In this document: positions 1-9,272 of the stretch, one piece after another | Numbering within the stretch: position 1 is the first letter of the stretch | Layout: every line of letters starts with the position of its first letter | Source of the DNA: Actinomycetota bacterium | GTDB taxonomy: Bacteria > Actinomycetota > Thermoleophilia > Gaiellales > F1-60-MAGs149 | Direction: 5' to 3' | Assembly: GCA_009885805.1 (NCBI GenBank) | Contig: VFJZ01000006.1 | Location: 1-64,000 of the forward strand | Length of the DNA stretch: 64,000 bases | Position numbers and translations under genes: made by a program | Notes under the pieces: generated by a model | What the model was told of the DNA's origin: nothing | Databases searched by the model: none | Seen by the model: the letters and a program-made list of their open reading frames with translations, nothing else

Positions 1-2
1 GC

Positions 3-1418
3 ATCTCCGAGGTCGTCGACGAGACGTACGCGCTGTTCCTCGACCTCGACGCGCGAGACGACCAGATCGAGTTCCCGATCGTCTACTGCAACGCTCGCGA
101 GGGGCGCGCATCGGTCGAGGGCCCCGACTCGCTGGCGGACAGTCTCGAGCCGCTCTTTCGCACGCTGCTCGACAACATCCCGGCGCCGCTCCACGACCCT
201 GACCACCCGCTCCAGGCGCTGGTGACGAACCTCGACGCGTCGCCGTACGTCGGGCGCCTCGCGGTCGCCCGCGTCCGGCACGGCGAGATCCGCAAGGGGC
301 AGGAGCTCGCCTGGTGCCGCTCCGACGGGACGATCGAGCGCACGCGCGTGACGGAACTGTACGTCACCGAGGCGCTCGCCCGCACCGACGCCGACAGCGC
401 GGGCCCGGGCGAGATCATCGCCGTCGCCGGGCTCCCCGAGGTGACGATCGGCGAGACGCTGGCCGATCCCGACGATCCGCGGCCGCTGCCGTTGATGCGG
501 ATCGACGAGCCGAGCCTCTCGATGACGATCGGCATCAACACCTCGCCGCTGGTCGGCGAGAGGGGGTCGAAGCTCACTGCGCGGATGGTGCGCGGCCGCC
601 TCGAGGCCGAGACCATCGGCAACGTCTCGATCCGCGTGCTCGACACCGAACGGCCCGAGACGTGGGAGGTGCAGGGCCGCGGCGAGCTCCAGCTTGCAGT
701 CCTGGTCGAGACGATGCGGCGGGAGGGGTACGAGCTGACCGTCGGCAAGCCGCAGGTCGTGACGCGGCAGATCGACGGGCGGCTGCACGAGCCGATGGAG
801 CGTCTCGCGATCGATGTCCCGGAGGACTTCTCCGGTGTCGTCATCCAGCTGCTCGGGCTGCGCAAAGGGCGGCTCGCGGCAATGGTGAATCACGGCTCCG
901 GCTGGGTACGGATCGACTATCTCGTCCCCGCGCGGGGACTGATCGGGTTCCGCACCGAGTTCCTCACGGAGACCCGCGGCACCGGCCAGCTCCACCACGT
1001 ATTCGAGGGCTGGGAGCCGTGGCACGGCGAGATCCGGACGCGGACGAACGGCTCCCTGGTGGCCGATCGTCACGGCCCCGTGACGGCGTACGCGATCATG
1101 AACCTGCAGGAGCGCGGCGAGCTGTTCGTCGCGCCCGGGACGGTGGTGTACGAGGGGATGGTGGTCGGCGTGAACGCGCGCGCCGAGGACATGGACGTCA
1201 ACCCCACCAAGGAGAAGCACCTCACCAACCATCGCAAGGCGTACAGCGAGGAGCTCGTGCGGCTCGTGCCGCACCGGGAGCTGTCGCTCGAGCAGGCACT
1301 CGAGTTCATCCGTGAGGACGAGTGCGTCGAGGTGACGCCCTCCGCGGTGCGCCTGCGCAAGACGATCCTGGAGTACAACGCTCGCCGTCAGTCCGAGAAG
1401 CGTCTCTCGGCGCGGTAG
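3..1418 (+). CDS. typA: GTP-binding protein TypA/BipA, 5' truncated by window edge
   Basis: Ribosome-associated translational GTPase of the BipA/TypA family, acting on the 70S/50S ribosome during stress growth. The reading frame is open from base 3, so about 471 codons are visible. The family is about 600-620 residues, so the G1-G3 motifs lie upstream of the window. Visible parts are the end of the G domain, the beta-barrel domain II (SPYVGRLAVARVRHGEIRKG), the EF-G-like domains III and V (GRGELQLAVLVETMRREGYE) and the BipA-specific C-terminal domain (VNPTKEKHLTNHRKAYSEE). The frame ends with TAG and no regulatory signal is visible for it. The molybdopterin gene starts 18 bases later on the same strand. 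Identification is firm; only the N-terminus is missing. Confidence 0.95.
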   Translation: MSEVVDETYALFLDLDARDDQIEFPIVYCNAREGRASVEGPDSLADSLEPLFRTLLDNIPAPLHDPDHPLQALVTNLDASPYVGRLAVARVRHGEIRKGQELAWCRSDGTIERTRVTELYVTEALARTDADSAGPGEIIAVAGLPEVTIGETLADPDDPRPLPLMRIDEPSLSMTIGINTSPLVGERGSKLTARMVRGRLEAETIGNVSIRVLDTERPETWEVQGRGELQLAVLVETMRREGYELTVGKPQVVTRQIDGRLHEPMERLAIDVPEDFSGVVIQLLGLRKGRLAAMVNHGSGWVRIDYLVPARGLIGFRTEFLTETRGTGQLHHVFEGWEPWHGEIRTRTNGSLVADRHGPVTAYAIMNLQERGELFVAPGTVVYEGMVVGVNARAEDMDVNPTKEKHLTNHRKAYSEELVRLVPHRELSLEQALEFIREDECVEVTPSAVRLRKTILEYNARRQSEKRLSAR

Positions 1419-1436
1419 CGCTACGATCGGTGGCAG

Positions 1437-3464
1437 ATGGCCGCCATGGGCGCCTGCCCGCACGACTGCCCCGACACGTGCGCGTTTCGTACGCGCGTCG
1501 AGAACGGCCGCGCCGTCGCCCTCGAGGCCCGCGCCGACCACCCGATCACCGCCGGCTTCCTCTGCGGGAAGGTGTCCGACTACGTGGAGCGCGTGTACGC
1601 GCCTGATCGCCTGCTGCATCCGCTCGTGCGGACTGGCCCGAAGGGCTCCGGCAGCTTCCGTGAGGCGAGCTGGGACGAGGCGCTCGGCATCGCCGCCGCC
1701 GGTATCGCAGGCGCGATCGATCGCCACGGCCCGGAGGCGGTTCTGCCGTACTCGTACCTGGGAACGATGGGCGTCCTGCAGGGCGGCGCGATGGCGGATC
1801 GCGTGATGGACGCGATCGGCGCCTCGCGGCTCGTGCGGACGATCTGTGCCTCGGCGGGTGCTACCGGCGTCGGCCTCGCCACTGGCCCCTCCCCGGAGGT
1901 CGATCCCGAGGAGTGGCCGCACGCGCGACTCGTCGTCTGCTGGGGATGGAACCCGATGTCGACTGCGCCGCACCTGTGGCGGCTGATCCTGCAGGCCCGG
2001 CGCAACGGCGCGCGGCTCGTCGTGATCGACCCGTTCCGGAGCCGGACGGCCCGCGTCGCCGACCTCCACCTGCGACCGTTGCCGGGCACGGATGGCGCCC
2101 TCGCCGCCGGTATCCTTCGCACGCTGCTGGACGAGGGCCTCGCCGACGAGGTCTGGTGTCGCGAGCACACCGTCGGCTTCGAGGCGCTGCCGGCGCAACT
2201 CGCCGACCACGACCTCGAGCGCTGCTCCGCCGAGTGCGACGTTCCGGCCGCCGCGATCCGCGACCTCGCGCGCGACATCGCGCTGATGCAGCCCTCCCTC
2301 GTGCGGCTCGGCGTCGGCGCGCAACGCCACGCCGGGGCGCCGATCGCCTACCGGACGATCGCCTGCATCCCGGCGCTCGCCGGCTCGTGGCGGCACCGCG
2401 GCGGCGGCCTGTCGTACATCCCACGGGCGACGACCAACGCGCTCGATACGTCGCTGCTCGCCCGACCGGGCCTCCTGCGCGGCTCGCCGCGGTCACTGAA
2501 CATGTCCCGGCTCGGCGAGGCGCTGACGGACCCCGATCTCGATCCGCCGGTCGCGGCGCTCGTCGTGTGGAACGCCAACCCTGCTGCGATTGCGCCCGAT
2601 CAGACGGCAGTCCTGCGCGGCCTTCGGCGGGAGGATCTCCACACCGTCGTCCTCGAGCATTTCCTGACCGACACCGCGCGCTATGCCGACGTGGTGCTGC
2701 CCGCGACCATGCAGCTCGAGCACCTCGACGTGCACTGGTCGTGGGGTCACCACTACGTGACGCTGAACGAGCCGGCGATCGAACCGGTCGCCGACTGCCT
2801 GCCGAACAGCGAGATCTTCCGGCGCCTCGCCGCCCGGCTGGGCCACGAAGATCCGGCTCTGCGCGACAGCGATGAGGTGATGCTGGACGAGTTGCTGGCC
2901 GGGCAGCCGTCGAGCATCGACGTGGAAACGCTCCGCCGGGTCGGGTTCGCGAAGGTCGATCTCGGGCAGGGCGCCCGACCGCACGCCGACGGTTCCTTCG
3001 GGACGCCGTCCGGCAAGTTCGAGCTGCGGCCGGACCTGCCGTTCTACGACCCTCCGGCCGAGGTCGCCGACGTCGCGCTCGGCCAGCGGCTGCCACTGAC
3101 GCTCATCACCCCGAAGACGCACCTGTTCCTCAACTCCACCTTCGCCAACGGGCGCCGACAGTCAGCCGCGCAGCCGACGCCCCGCGCCTTCCTGCATCCG
3201 GACGACGCGGCAACCCGTGGCGTCACGGACGGTGACCGTGTCCGCATTGCCAACGACCGCGGCAGCTTCGTCTGTCGGATCACCGTCTCAGACGATGCCA
3301 GGCCAGGTGTCGTCGTCGCGCCCGGCGGCTGGTGGAACGCCGCCTACGAGGACGGGGCGAGCCCCCAGGCGCTGACGTCGCAGCTGCTGACCGAGCTCGG
3401 GGAGGCGCCAACCTTCAACGACTGTCGGGTCGAGGTCCGGCTCGAATCAGCGTCCTCCGAATGA
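1437..3464 (+). CDS. Molybdopterin-dependent oxidoreductase (DMSO reductase superfamily)
   Basis: 675-residue catalytic subunit carrying bis-MGD molybdenum and one iron-sulfur cluster. Residues 7-43 hold a Cys-X3-Cys-X3-Cys-X27-Cys motif (CPHDCPDTC ... C43), as in the 4Fe-4S domain of this superfamily. The molybdopterin domain follows, and the last about 110 residues form the dinucleotide-binding beta-barrel (ANGRRQSAAQPTPRAFLHP, then DGDRVRIANDRGSFVC). There is no twin-arginine signal, so it is probably cytoplasmic. No electron-transfer or membrane subunit is adjacent, so the substrate cannot be inferred. Residues near TICASAGATG lie where the metal ligand is expected, but I cannot fix which residue it is. 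The stop overlaps the next ATG by four bases (ATGA), which implies coupled translation. A second in-frame ATG at 1446 is an alternative start. Confidence 0.88.
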   Translation: MAAMGACPHDCPDTCAFRTRVENGRAVALEARADHPITAGFLCGKVSDYVERVYAPDRLLHPLVRTGPKGSGSFREASWDEALGIAAAGIAGAIDRHGPEAVLPYSYLGTMGVLQGGAMADRVMDAIGASRLVRTICASAGATGVGLATGPSPEVDPEEWPHARLVVCWGWNPMSTAPHLWRLILQARRNGARLVVIDPFRSRTARVADLHLRPLPGTDGALAAGILRTLLDEGLADEVWCREHTVGFEALPAQLADHDLERCSAECDVPAAAIRDLARDIALMQPSLVRLGVGAQRHAGAPIAYRTIACIPALAGSWRHRGGGLSYIPRATTNALDTSLLARPGLLRGSPRSLNMSRLGEALTDPDLDPPVAALVVWNANPAAIAPDQTAVLRGLRREDLHTVVLEHFLTDTARYADVVLPATMQLEHLDVHWSWGHHYVTLNEPAIEPVADCLPNSEIFRRLAARLGHEDPALRDSDEVMLDELLAGQPSSIDVETLRRVGFAKVDLGQGARPHADGSFGTPSGKFELRPDLPFYDPPAEVADVALGQRLPLTLITPKTHLFLNSTFANGRRQSAAQPTPRAFLHPDDAATRGVTDGDRVRIANDRGSFVCRITVSDDARPGVVVAPGGWWNAAYEDGASPQALTSQLLTELGEAPTFNDCRVEVRLESASSE

Positions 3465-4387
3465 GGCTGGGACTGAGACGCTGGTGGGTCAAGGCCGCCT
3501 TGCAGAGCGTCGTTGCCCGTTTGCCCGATCGTCTCGCCCAGCCGGTGAACTCCAGGCTGCAGGCGTTGGGGAGCGGCGGCGCAGCGTTGTCAGAGCGGAC
3601 GGTCGCCGCCCGGCTCGACCAGGCCGCGCACCACTGCGCGATGTGGTCGCGGTTCGGCGACGGCCGCAGCCCGCGGGTTCTCGAGATGGGCACCGGGTGG
3701 TATCCGCTCGTTCCGTTCGCGATGTACCTCGGCGGCGCCGCCACGATCGACAGCTTTGACGTCCTTCCCCTGACGACGCCCGAGCGTGTGCGCCTCGCCG
3801 CGGGAGCCGTGGCCGCAGTGGCCGACCGATCCGCTGATCCCGATCGTGTCGAATTGCTCCGCGCCCTCGCGGCCGGGACGGACGATTCCACACGTGCGAT
3901 CCTCGGCGAGATCGGCATCAGGTTTCGAACGGGCGTCGTCGACAGCGCGTCGGTCGAGCCCGCCACATACGACATCGTCGTCTCCGACAACACGCTCGAA
4001 CACGTCCCGCTACCAGCACTGCGGACGCTCCTGGCGGCTACCCAGCGCGCGCTTCGCCCGGGCGGCGTGGCCGATCACTTCGTCGACGGCTCCGATCATC
4101 TCGCCCATTTCGACCGCGGCATCTCCGAGTACCACTTTCTCCGGTGGGAGCCGCGAGCGTGGGCGCTCATCAACAATCGGCTGCTGTTTCAGAATCGGCT
4201 GCGCGAGGCCGACTATCGCGCGGAGTTCGAGAGGGTTGGGCTCACGGTCGTCGCCAGCGAATGGACCCCGGGACGCGCAGCCGACCTTACCCGCCTGCCG
4301 CTCGCCGCCGAGTTCCGATCCCGCCCGCTGGCCGAGCTTCTCCCGGTTCGTGGCTACGTCTCTGGCCTCCGGCCGGCCCACGGTTAA
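3461..4387 (+). CDS. Class I SAM-dependent methyltransferase
   Basis: 308-residue protein. The start is the ATG that overlaps the upstream stop codon; the open frame extends further upstream, but only inside the oxidoreductase gene. The glycine-rich SAM motif is [13 protein letters not shown] (about residues 69-81), and the acidic post-beta-4 motif is [14 protein letters not shown] followed by LRPGG, the layout of a Rossmann methyltransferase. The basic, Trp-containing N-terminus ([14 protein letters not shown]) could associate with membrane. The substrate is unknown. Coupling to a molybdenum oxidoreductase is seen, but its meaning is not known. A stable hairpin follows the stop within 13 bases. 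Confidence 0.8.
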   Translation: MRLGLRRWWVKAALQSVVARLPDRLAQPVNSRLQALGSGGAALSERTVAARLDQAAHHCAMWSRFGDGRSPRVLEMGTGWYPLVPFAMYLGGAATIDSFDVLPLTTPERVRLAAGAVAAVADRSADPDRVELLRALAAGTDDSTRAILGEIGIRFRTGVVDSASVEPATYDIVVSDNTLEHVPLPALRTLLAATQRALRPGGVADHFVDGSDHLAHFDRGISEYHFLRWEPRAWALINNRLLFQNRLREADYRAEFERVGLTVVASEWTPGRAADLTRLPLAAEFRSRPLAELLPVRGYVSGLRPAHG

Positions 4388-4399
4388 CGGAATCGCAAC

Positions 4400-4417
4400 C
4401 TTCCCGGAACCGGGAAG
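4400..4417 (+). terminator. Perfect hairpin after the methyltransferase gene
   Basis: CTTCCCGG-AA-CCGGGAAG is a perfect 8-base inverted repeat starting 13 bases after the methyltransferase stop codon. In practice it would fold as a 6-bp stem with a six-base loop. There is no U-run, which is common for GC-rich actinobacterial hairpin terminators. It could instead be the first element of the sigma-factor leader. Confidence 0.45.
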
Positions 4418-4446
4418 AAGTACCGGGCGTCGTACGTTTGAAACAT

Positions 4447-4474
4447 CGGCGGACCTCTGGGAGGGGGACCGCCG
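4447..4474 (+). other. Inverted repeat in the leader of the sigma-factor gene
   Basis: CGGCGGACC and GGACCGCCG are complementary except for one A/A mismatch and enclose a 10-base loop. The element lies 110 bases before the sigma-factor ATG, in a 196-base gap that holds no gene. The gap also carries the CTTCCC hairpin. I can see no certain -35/-10 pair. The function is unknown; a structured 5' leader is one possibility. Confidence 0.3.
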
Positions 4475-4583
4475 AGGAAGCGCCGTCCGCCCGATCATGT
4501 ACAACCGGGCTGCGGAAGTCTGCGTATCAACGGGCGAAGCATCCCAGGAACCTCCCGGGTGCCGCCGAAGAAGGTTGCCACGA

Positions 4584-5639
4584 ATGACCGATCAGAATCT
4601 CACCACTGCCGAGCTCGATGCACTGTTGTCCCGCGGGTCGGACGACGGCTTCGTGCGAACCGACGAGCTGCGCGAGCTGACCGAGGCGCTCGAGCTCGAT
4701 GCCCGTGACCTCGAGGAGCTCAATGCGATCCTCGAGTCACACGGGATCGAGATCCGCGACGAGGAGGTCGCCGTACCGGCCGCGGCGCCGGTCCCGGCGG
4801 CCGTCACCGGCGGCGGCGTTCCCGACGACTCGCTCGACCTCTTCCTCCAGCAGATCGGCCGCTACCCCCTGCTCACCGCCCGCGAGGAGATCGAGCTCGC
4901 GAAGCGCATCGAGCGGGGCGACCGTGCCGCCAAGGAGCGGATGATCACCTCGAACCTGCGGCTCGTCGTGTCGATCGCGAAGAAGTACCGCGGTACGCAC
5001 GACCTGTCGTTCCTCGATCTGATCCAGGAGGGCATGCTCGGTCTGATCCGCGCCGTCGAGAAGTTCGACTGGCGCCGCGGCCACAAGTTCTCGACGTACG
5101 CGACCTGGTGGATCCGCCAGGCCGTTGATCGCGGCATCCAGAACCGGTCGCGGGCGATTCGCCTGCCCGTGCACGTGATCGAGCGCGAGCGGCGTGTCAG
5201 CCGCGTCGAGCGCGATCTGACGGGCAAGCTCGGCCGCCTGCCGGACGACGACGAGGTGGCACGCGCCGCCCGTCTGTCGACCGACGAGGTGCGTGCAGTC
5301 CGCGAGGCAGCGCGCACCGTCATGAGCCTCGACCAACCGGTCGGCGACGAGGGCGGCACGGCCGCGCACGAGCTGATCGGGACGGACGAGAACGAGCCCA
5401 CGGACGAGATCTTCGCCGCCAACGCCAAGGATGCCCTGCGCGAGGCGATGGAGACGCTGACCGAGATCGAGCGCACGGTGCTGATCCGCCGCTACGGCCT
5501 CGACGGGGATGACCCGGCGACGCTGAAGGAGATCGGCGAGCAGCTCAGCCTGACCTCGGAACGTGTCCGCCAGATCGAGTCGGGAGCGCTTCGCCGGCTC
5601 GCGCAGCGCCGCGAGCTCGCCGGTCTCACCGCCGCGTAG
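4584..5639 (+). CDS. rpoD: RNA polymerase sigma factor, RpoD/SigA-like (sigma-70 group 1 or 2)
   Basis: 351-residue sigma-70 factor. The ATG at 4584 is preceded by a purine-rich site (AAGAAGG); the frame is open upstream but without family similarity. The N-terminal 50 residues are a short region 1.1-like acidic helix set. They are followed by region 1.2 ([18 protein letters not shown]), region 2 with the core-binding and -10-reading helix ([18 protein letters not shown]), region 3 ([19 protein letters not shown]) and region 4 with the -35-reading helix-turn-helix ([19 protein letters not shown]). All regions are complete, consistent with a primary or primary-like sigma; a group 2 paralog cannot be excluded from this window alone. 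It stands alone, with a convergent gene three bases after its stop. Confidence 0.9.
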   Translation: MTDQNLTTAELDALLSRGSDDGFVRTDELRELTEALELDARDLEELNAILESHGIEIRDEEVAVPAAAPVPAAVTGGGVPDDSLDLFLQQIGRYPLLTAREEIELAKRIERGDRAAKERMITSNLRLVVSIAKKYRGTHDLSFLDLIQEGMLGLIRAVEKFDWRRGHKFSTYATWWIRQAVDRGIQNRSRAIRLPVHVIERERRVSRVERDLTGKLGRLPDDDEVARAARLSTDEVRAVREAARTVMSLDQPVGDEGGTAAHELIGTDENEPTDEIFAANAKDALREAMETLTEIERTVLIRRYGLDGDDPATLKEIGEQLSLTSERVRQIESGALRRLAQRRELAGLTAA

Positions 5640-5642
5640 ACG

Positions 5643-6575
5643 TCAGGGCATGGTGCCGGCCACGAGCCGGCGCCGCCAGATCTCCGAGGCCGCCAACTCG
5701 GCCACCATGGTCTCGACCAGAACCGCCACGAGGGGGTCGTCCGGCACGGCAACGTGCAGGGCGGCCCCCTCCATCGCGGTCCCGACGGCGACGATCCGGG
5801 CCGCTCGCTCTCGCGCCCAGCGCATCACCTCGGCGTCGTAGCGCGAACCCGTGAACAGCAGGGCCGTGTAGCCGGCCTGCTTCGTCAGGTAGAGGTCGAC
5901 GTGCAGCCAGTCGCCGGTCTCGCAGCCATCGGCGGGAAGGCGAGGCGCCTCGCGAAGCATCAGCGCCGACTGCAGTGCCGACGACGACCGCTCGTACGGC
6001 GCGATCGTGTAGATCGGCCCGTCGCCGATCAGGTCGACGAGCGGGCCGAGCCAGGCGTTGCGTTCGGCGATGACCGCACGGGCAGCGGCGACCGCAGGGT
6101 GCAGCCGTTCGACGGAGACGCCGGCCAGGAGATGGAGGATCGCGAGCGTCGCCTGGAACGAACGGCAGGCGATGCCGCCATCCTCGGGTCCCGCCGCGAG
6201 GTCGATGACCGCGTCAGCGCTCGCTGCGATTGGCCCGTCGGGAGCGTTCGTGATGGCGATGGTCTGGCTGATGCCGTGGTGGCGTGCCAGCGCCTCCACC
6301 GTCTCGGCGCTGCCGCCCGAGGCGGAGATGCCGATCGCGACGGTGTCCCGCGACGGCGGGAACGGCGCGGCCGCCGACGCAAGCTCAGCGTGCGCGTCGA
6401 TTCCGCGGCTCCGCAGCAGCGTAGCCACCGACTGGGCGGCGAACTGCGAGCTACCCATGCCGATCAGCAGAACGCGGCCGGCGTCGAGACCGGTGAGACC
6501 GGCGTGGCGGTGGAGAAGTGCCTCGAGCGCGTCGGGTTCCCGCTCGATGTCGGCCTGGAACCCGGGCTGCTGCAC
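5643..6575 (-). CDS. SIS-domain sugar isomerase-like protein (GlmS C-terminal half-like)
   Basis: 310-residue protein with two SIS (sugar isomerase) folds, resembling the isomerase half of glucosamine-6-phosphate synthase/deaminase proteins. The phosphosugar-binding loops are IGMGSSQFAAQSVA (about residues 38-51) and ISASGGSAETVEAL (about 83-96). There is no glutaminase domain, so it cannot be a full GlmS; an aminosugar-phosphate deaminase/isomerase or a ligand-binding role fits better. The start is GTG. It lies 16 bases downstream of a maltokinase/glucosamine-kinase-like gene on the same strand, so the two are probably co-transcribed and act on the same sugar. The substrate is inferred, not shown. 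Confidence 0.78.
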   Translation of the reverse strand: MQQPGFQADIEREPDALEALLHRHAGLTGLDAGRVLLIGMGSSQFAAQSVATLLRSRGIDAHAELASAAAPFPPSRDTVAIGISASGGSAETVEALARHHGISQTIAITNAPDGPIAASADAVIDLAAGPEDGGIACRSFQATLAILHLLAGVSVERLHPAVAAARAVIAERNAWLGPLVDLIGDGPIYTIAPYERSSSALQSALMLREAPRLPADGCETGDWLHVDLYLTKQAGYTALLFTGSRYDAEVMRWARERAARIVAVGTAMEGAALHVAVPDDPLVAVLVETMVAELAASEIWRRRLVAGTMP

Positions 6576-6591
6576 GCGCGGAGCCTACCGG

Positions 6592-7938
6592 TCAGCCATG
6601 CCGGAAGAGCCAGCGCATGCCCAGTCGCGGGGCGTAGAGCCACGACGGCAGGAAGCGTGCTGCATAGACGAACTCGTACGTTTCCTTCTCCAGTTCGAAC
6701 GCGCGCAGGAGTTCGCGGTCGAGGACGATGCCGGAGTCGCCGAGACCGGCCGCATACGCCGCGACGCACCGCTGCTCGGCGCGGGCGATCCAGGCGTCGA
6801 CGTCCATCGCCGGCGAGACACCGTGCGAGCGTAGCTCCGCGGTGCGGGCGACGTGGTCGAGCGAGCGGACCAGGCAGGCCAGGTCGCGCAGCGGACTGGC
6901 CGGCCGGCGTCGCTCCGCCATCGTGCGCGTCGGCTCGCCCTCGAAGTCGACGACGAACACACCGGACGGTGCGCGCAGGAACTGCCCCCAGTGCAGGTCG
7001 CCGTGGGTGCGAGCGAGCAGCGGCGGCGCGGCCGTCTCGAACGCGGCCAGCCCGGCCCTGATCCGCGGCGCGAGCGCCTGCAACTCCTGGCCCGCCTCGC
7101 CGTCCACGACGGCTAGCGCCTGCGTCAGCTGCAGTTCGGCATCCGCTCGCCAGCGCCGCAGGTGGGCGGCGGTGCCGGGCGCGGTGCCAAGTTCGGCGGC
7201 GAGGGCGACGTGCAGGGCGGCCGCGATCGCGCCTGCCTCGGCAACCTCGTCGGTCGACGCCTCGAGGTCGGGCGGGTCGTGACCGGCAATCCGCCGGACG
7301 AGCCGACCGGTGAGTCCCTCCCAGGGGTCCTCGGCGTCGGCGATGAAGCGCTGGACCACCGCGAGCGCCGTGTCGCGACCCTCGTCGTCGATGTGGTGCA
7401 TCGAGCCGCAGAAGGCCGGGGTGTAGGGGAACGCGCCGTCGGCGAGCGCGCGCCCGAGTTCGACCTCCGGATGCTCGCCGGGCTCCAGGCGCCGGTAGAG
7501 CTTCAGGACCTGGCGCTCGCCGAGGATGACCGACGTGTTCGACTGGTCGACACCGAGCGGGCGCTCTCCGGACAGCCCGGTCTCGGCCAGCAGTGCCTCG
7601 GTCGGCCGCATCTCGAACGTCCCGTGCAGACCGGCGATCGTGCTGCCGTCGCGCAGGGCCTCGGTCAGGGCCAGCCAGTAGCCCTCGCCGATCGCCGGTT
7701 CCCACACGTGGCCGGCCGCCGACACGTAGGCCGGCAGCGCGTATCGCTCACCGGCGCCGGCGTCGGCGTAGGAGACGTCCACCACGAGCAGGTAGCCCTC
7801 GCTGAGGCCGGGGACGGGCATCGCGTCGGCGAGCCGGAGCCCGGCGATACCGCGTCCCTTGCCGGCGAACCAGCGGGCGCTCTCGAGCCGCGTGGTGTCC
7901 AGCCCACGCAGCACCCGCGTCAGATCGAGCACGGCCAT
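6592..7938 (-). CDS. Maltokinase-like sugar kinase, possibly a glucosamine kinase
   Basis: 448-residue aminoglycoside-phosphotransferase-fold kinase of the maltokinase (Mak/Pep2) group. Diagnostic segments are DQSNTSVILG (131-140, N-lobe), LKLYRR with the ATP-binding lysine (about 146), the catalytic loop HGDLHWGQ (312-319) and the metal-binding DFEGEP (331-336). The length matches free-standing maltokinases (about 440-450 residues). Actinobacterial glucosamine kinases belong to the same fold family. Here the neighbour is a SIS protein rather than trehalose synthase or GlgE, which favours aminosugar phosphorylation. That preference is inference; maltose remains possible. Start is ATG and the gene follows a glycosyltransferase gene on the same strand by 9 bases. 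Confidence 0.85.
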   Translation of the reverse strand: MAVLDLTRVLRGLDTTRLESARWFAGKGRGIAGLRLADAMPVPGLSEGYLLVVDVSYADAGAGERYALPAYVSAAGHVWEPAIGEGYWLALTEALRDGSTIAGLHGTFEMRPTEALLAETGLSGERPLGVDQSNTSVILGERQVLKLYRRLEPGEHPEVELGRALADGAFPYTPAFCGSMHHIDDEGRDTALAVVQRFIADAEDPWEGLTGRLVRRIAGHDPPDLEASTDEVAEAGAIAAALHVALAAELGTAPGTAAHLRRWRADAELQLTQALAVVDGEAGQELQALAPRIRAGLAAFETAAPPLLARTHGDLHWGQFLRAPSGVFVVDFEGEPTRTMAERRRPASPLRDLACLVRSLDHVARTAELRSHGVSPAMDVDAWIARAEQRCVAAYAAGLGDSGIVLDRELLRAFELEKETYEFVYAARFLPSWLYAPRLGMRWLFRHG

Positions 7939-7947
7939 CTTCTGACT

Positions 7948-9231
7948 CTAGTGCCGGGCGGCACGTTCGATCAGATCGGCGGCGCGAACCCGGCCCGGGT
8001 TGGCCTTCACACGTGCCGAGATCTTCTGCATTCTGTCGCGTAATCTCGTGTCGTCTAGCAGTCGATCCAGTGCGCTCGTGAGATCAGCCGGCCTCCACTC
8101 GTACGTCGGCAGCCGGACGCCGAACCCGAGCTCGTCGACGCGACTCGCGTTGTCGTACTGATCCCAGAACAGCGGCAGCACGACCATCGGCAGACCGTGG
8201 TGGAAGCACTCGGTGGCGGTGTTGTTCCCGCCGTGCGTGATGACGAGGTCGCAGAGTGGCATCAGCAGCGGCTGCGGCAGGTACTCGGCACCCCACTGAT
8301 TCGGGTGGAGGCCGATCTCGTCCGCCTGCGGGCCCTTCGAGACGATGTAGCGGTGCGGCGTGTCGGCCAACGCGTCGCAGAGGCGCTGCATCAGCGCGAC
8401 GTCGGCCGAGCCGAGCGAGCCAAGCGAGAGGTAGATCAGCGACCCGCTGCCGCTGGCGATGTGATCGGGAAGCTCCGTCTCGCCGGAGTCCTCGCGCACG
8501 CACGTGTCGATGCGATGCCATGTCGACCCGAGTGGCCGCTCGCGGGCGTAGTCAGCTTCGGCCGGGTAGAGGTAGAGGTTGAGGTGCGGCGATTCGTGGA
8601 TGAACGCTCGCGGCGGCAGCGGCGGCGCTCCCCGGTCCTGCACGAACGCGTCGAACGCGGACCAGAGCGGACCGAGCTGCGCGTCGTACGCCTCCCAGAA
8701 CGTCGCCCAGCCGGTGCGATCCGCCGTCGGGTAGCCGGAGAAGACCGGCGGGACCGCCGGGTCGGTGATCTCGGCCGGATTGCACGAGACGATCCGGCCC
8801 CAGCGGCGCGCGCGCGCCGGCAATGCCGGGAAGCAGCAGACGTTGTCCTCGATCACGATGTCGGGATCGAGCTCGTCGATGATCGCGCAGAGGCGGTCGT
8901 CGACGTACCTGGCACCGTCGACCAGCGCCTGCATCGTCGGTGCGATGAACGTCTCGAGCTGGTCGATCGTGGGCTTGCGGAACTCCGGGGACGTCGCGGC
9001 GATGAAGTCCTTCCAGAACTGGCCCGGCGCCTCGTCGGTCGCCGGCGGTGGCCCGAGGCGCATCAACCGCTCCTCGAAGCCCTGGGCCTCGAGGCTACCG
9101 GCGAACGACTCCTCGACGATGAACACCACGCGGGCGCCCCGTTCACGCAGCACCTGACCGATGCCGACGCAGTTGTTCGTCGGGCCGTACGCGCCTTCAG
9201 GGAAGAACACCACCGTCGGTTTCGCCGCCAA
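7948..9231 (-). CDS. MGT-family glycosyltransferase (GT1, UDP-glycosyltransferase fold)
   Basis: GT-B-fold glycosyltransferase, 427 residues from the start chosen here. The C-terminal donor-binding signature is clear: THGGNNTATECFHHGLP followed by PLFWDQYDNA, the UDPGT/MGT pattern. The N-terminal strand PTVVFFPEGAYGP begins directly after the chosen start. I prefer TTG at 9231 because CGGAGGT lies five bases upstream; an in-frame ATG at 9264 would add 11 residues with no ribosome site and would leave only 8 bases to the divergent MFS gene. The acceptor (macrolide, phenolic or lipid) is unknown. It heads a three-gene minus-strand unit with the kinase and the SIS protein, so a sugar-related role for the unit is plausible. 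Confidence 0.85.
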   Translation of the reverse strand: MAAKPTVVFFPEGAYGPTNNCVGIGQVLRERGARVVFIVEESFAGSLEAQGFEERLMRLGPPPATDEAPGQFWKDFIAATSPEFRKPTIDQLETFIAPTMQALVDGARYVDDRLCAIIDELDPDIVIEDNVCCFPALPARARRWGRIVSCNPAEITDPAVPPVFSGYPTADRTGWATFWEAYDAQLGPLWSAFDAFVQDRGAPPLPPRAFIHESPHLNLYLYPAEADYARERPLGSTWHRIDTCVREDSGETELPDHIASGSGSLIYLSLGSLGSADVALMQRLCDALADTPHRYIVSKGPQADEIGLHPNQWGAEYLPQPLLMPLCDLVITHGGNNTATECFHHGLPMVVLPLFWDQYDNASRVDELGFGVRLPTYEWRPADLTSALDRLLDDTRLRDRMQKISARVKANPGRVRAADLIERAARH

Positions 9232-9236
9232 GGCCG

Positions 9237-9243
9237 ACCTCCG
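9237..9243 (-). promoter_or_regulatory. Shine-Dalgarno site that decides a TTG start
   Basis: On the minus strand this reads CGGAGGT, five bases before TTG (9231-9229). It is the only strong ribosome site near the glycosyltransferase start, and it argues that the upstream ATG at 9264 is not used. Confidence 0.6.
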
Positions 9244-9272
9244 TTCGCGAGCGACCGCGAACATACCATGCG

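Noticed and set aside
4447-4583. ydaO (c-di-AMP) riboswitch
   Set aside because: Two short motifs agree, but the conserved 3' segment and closing stem are not found; kept only as an unassigned structured leader.
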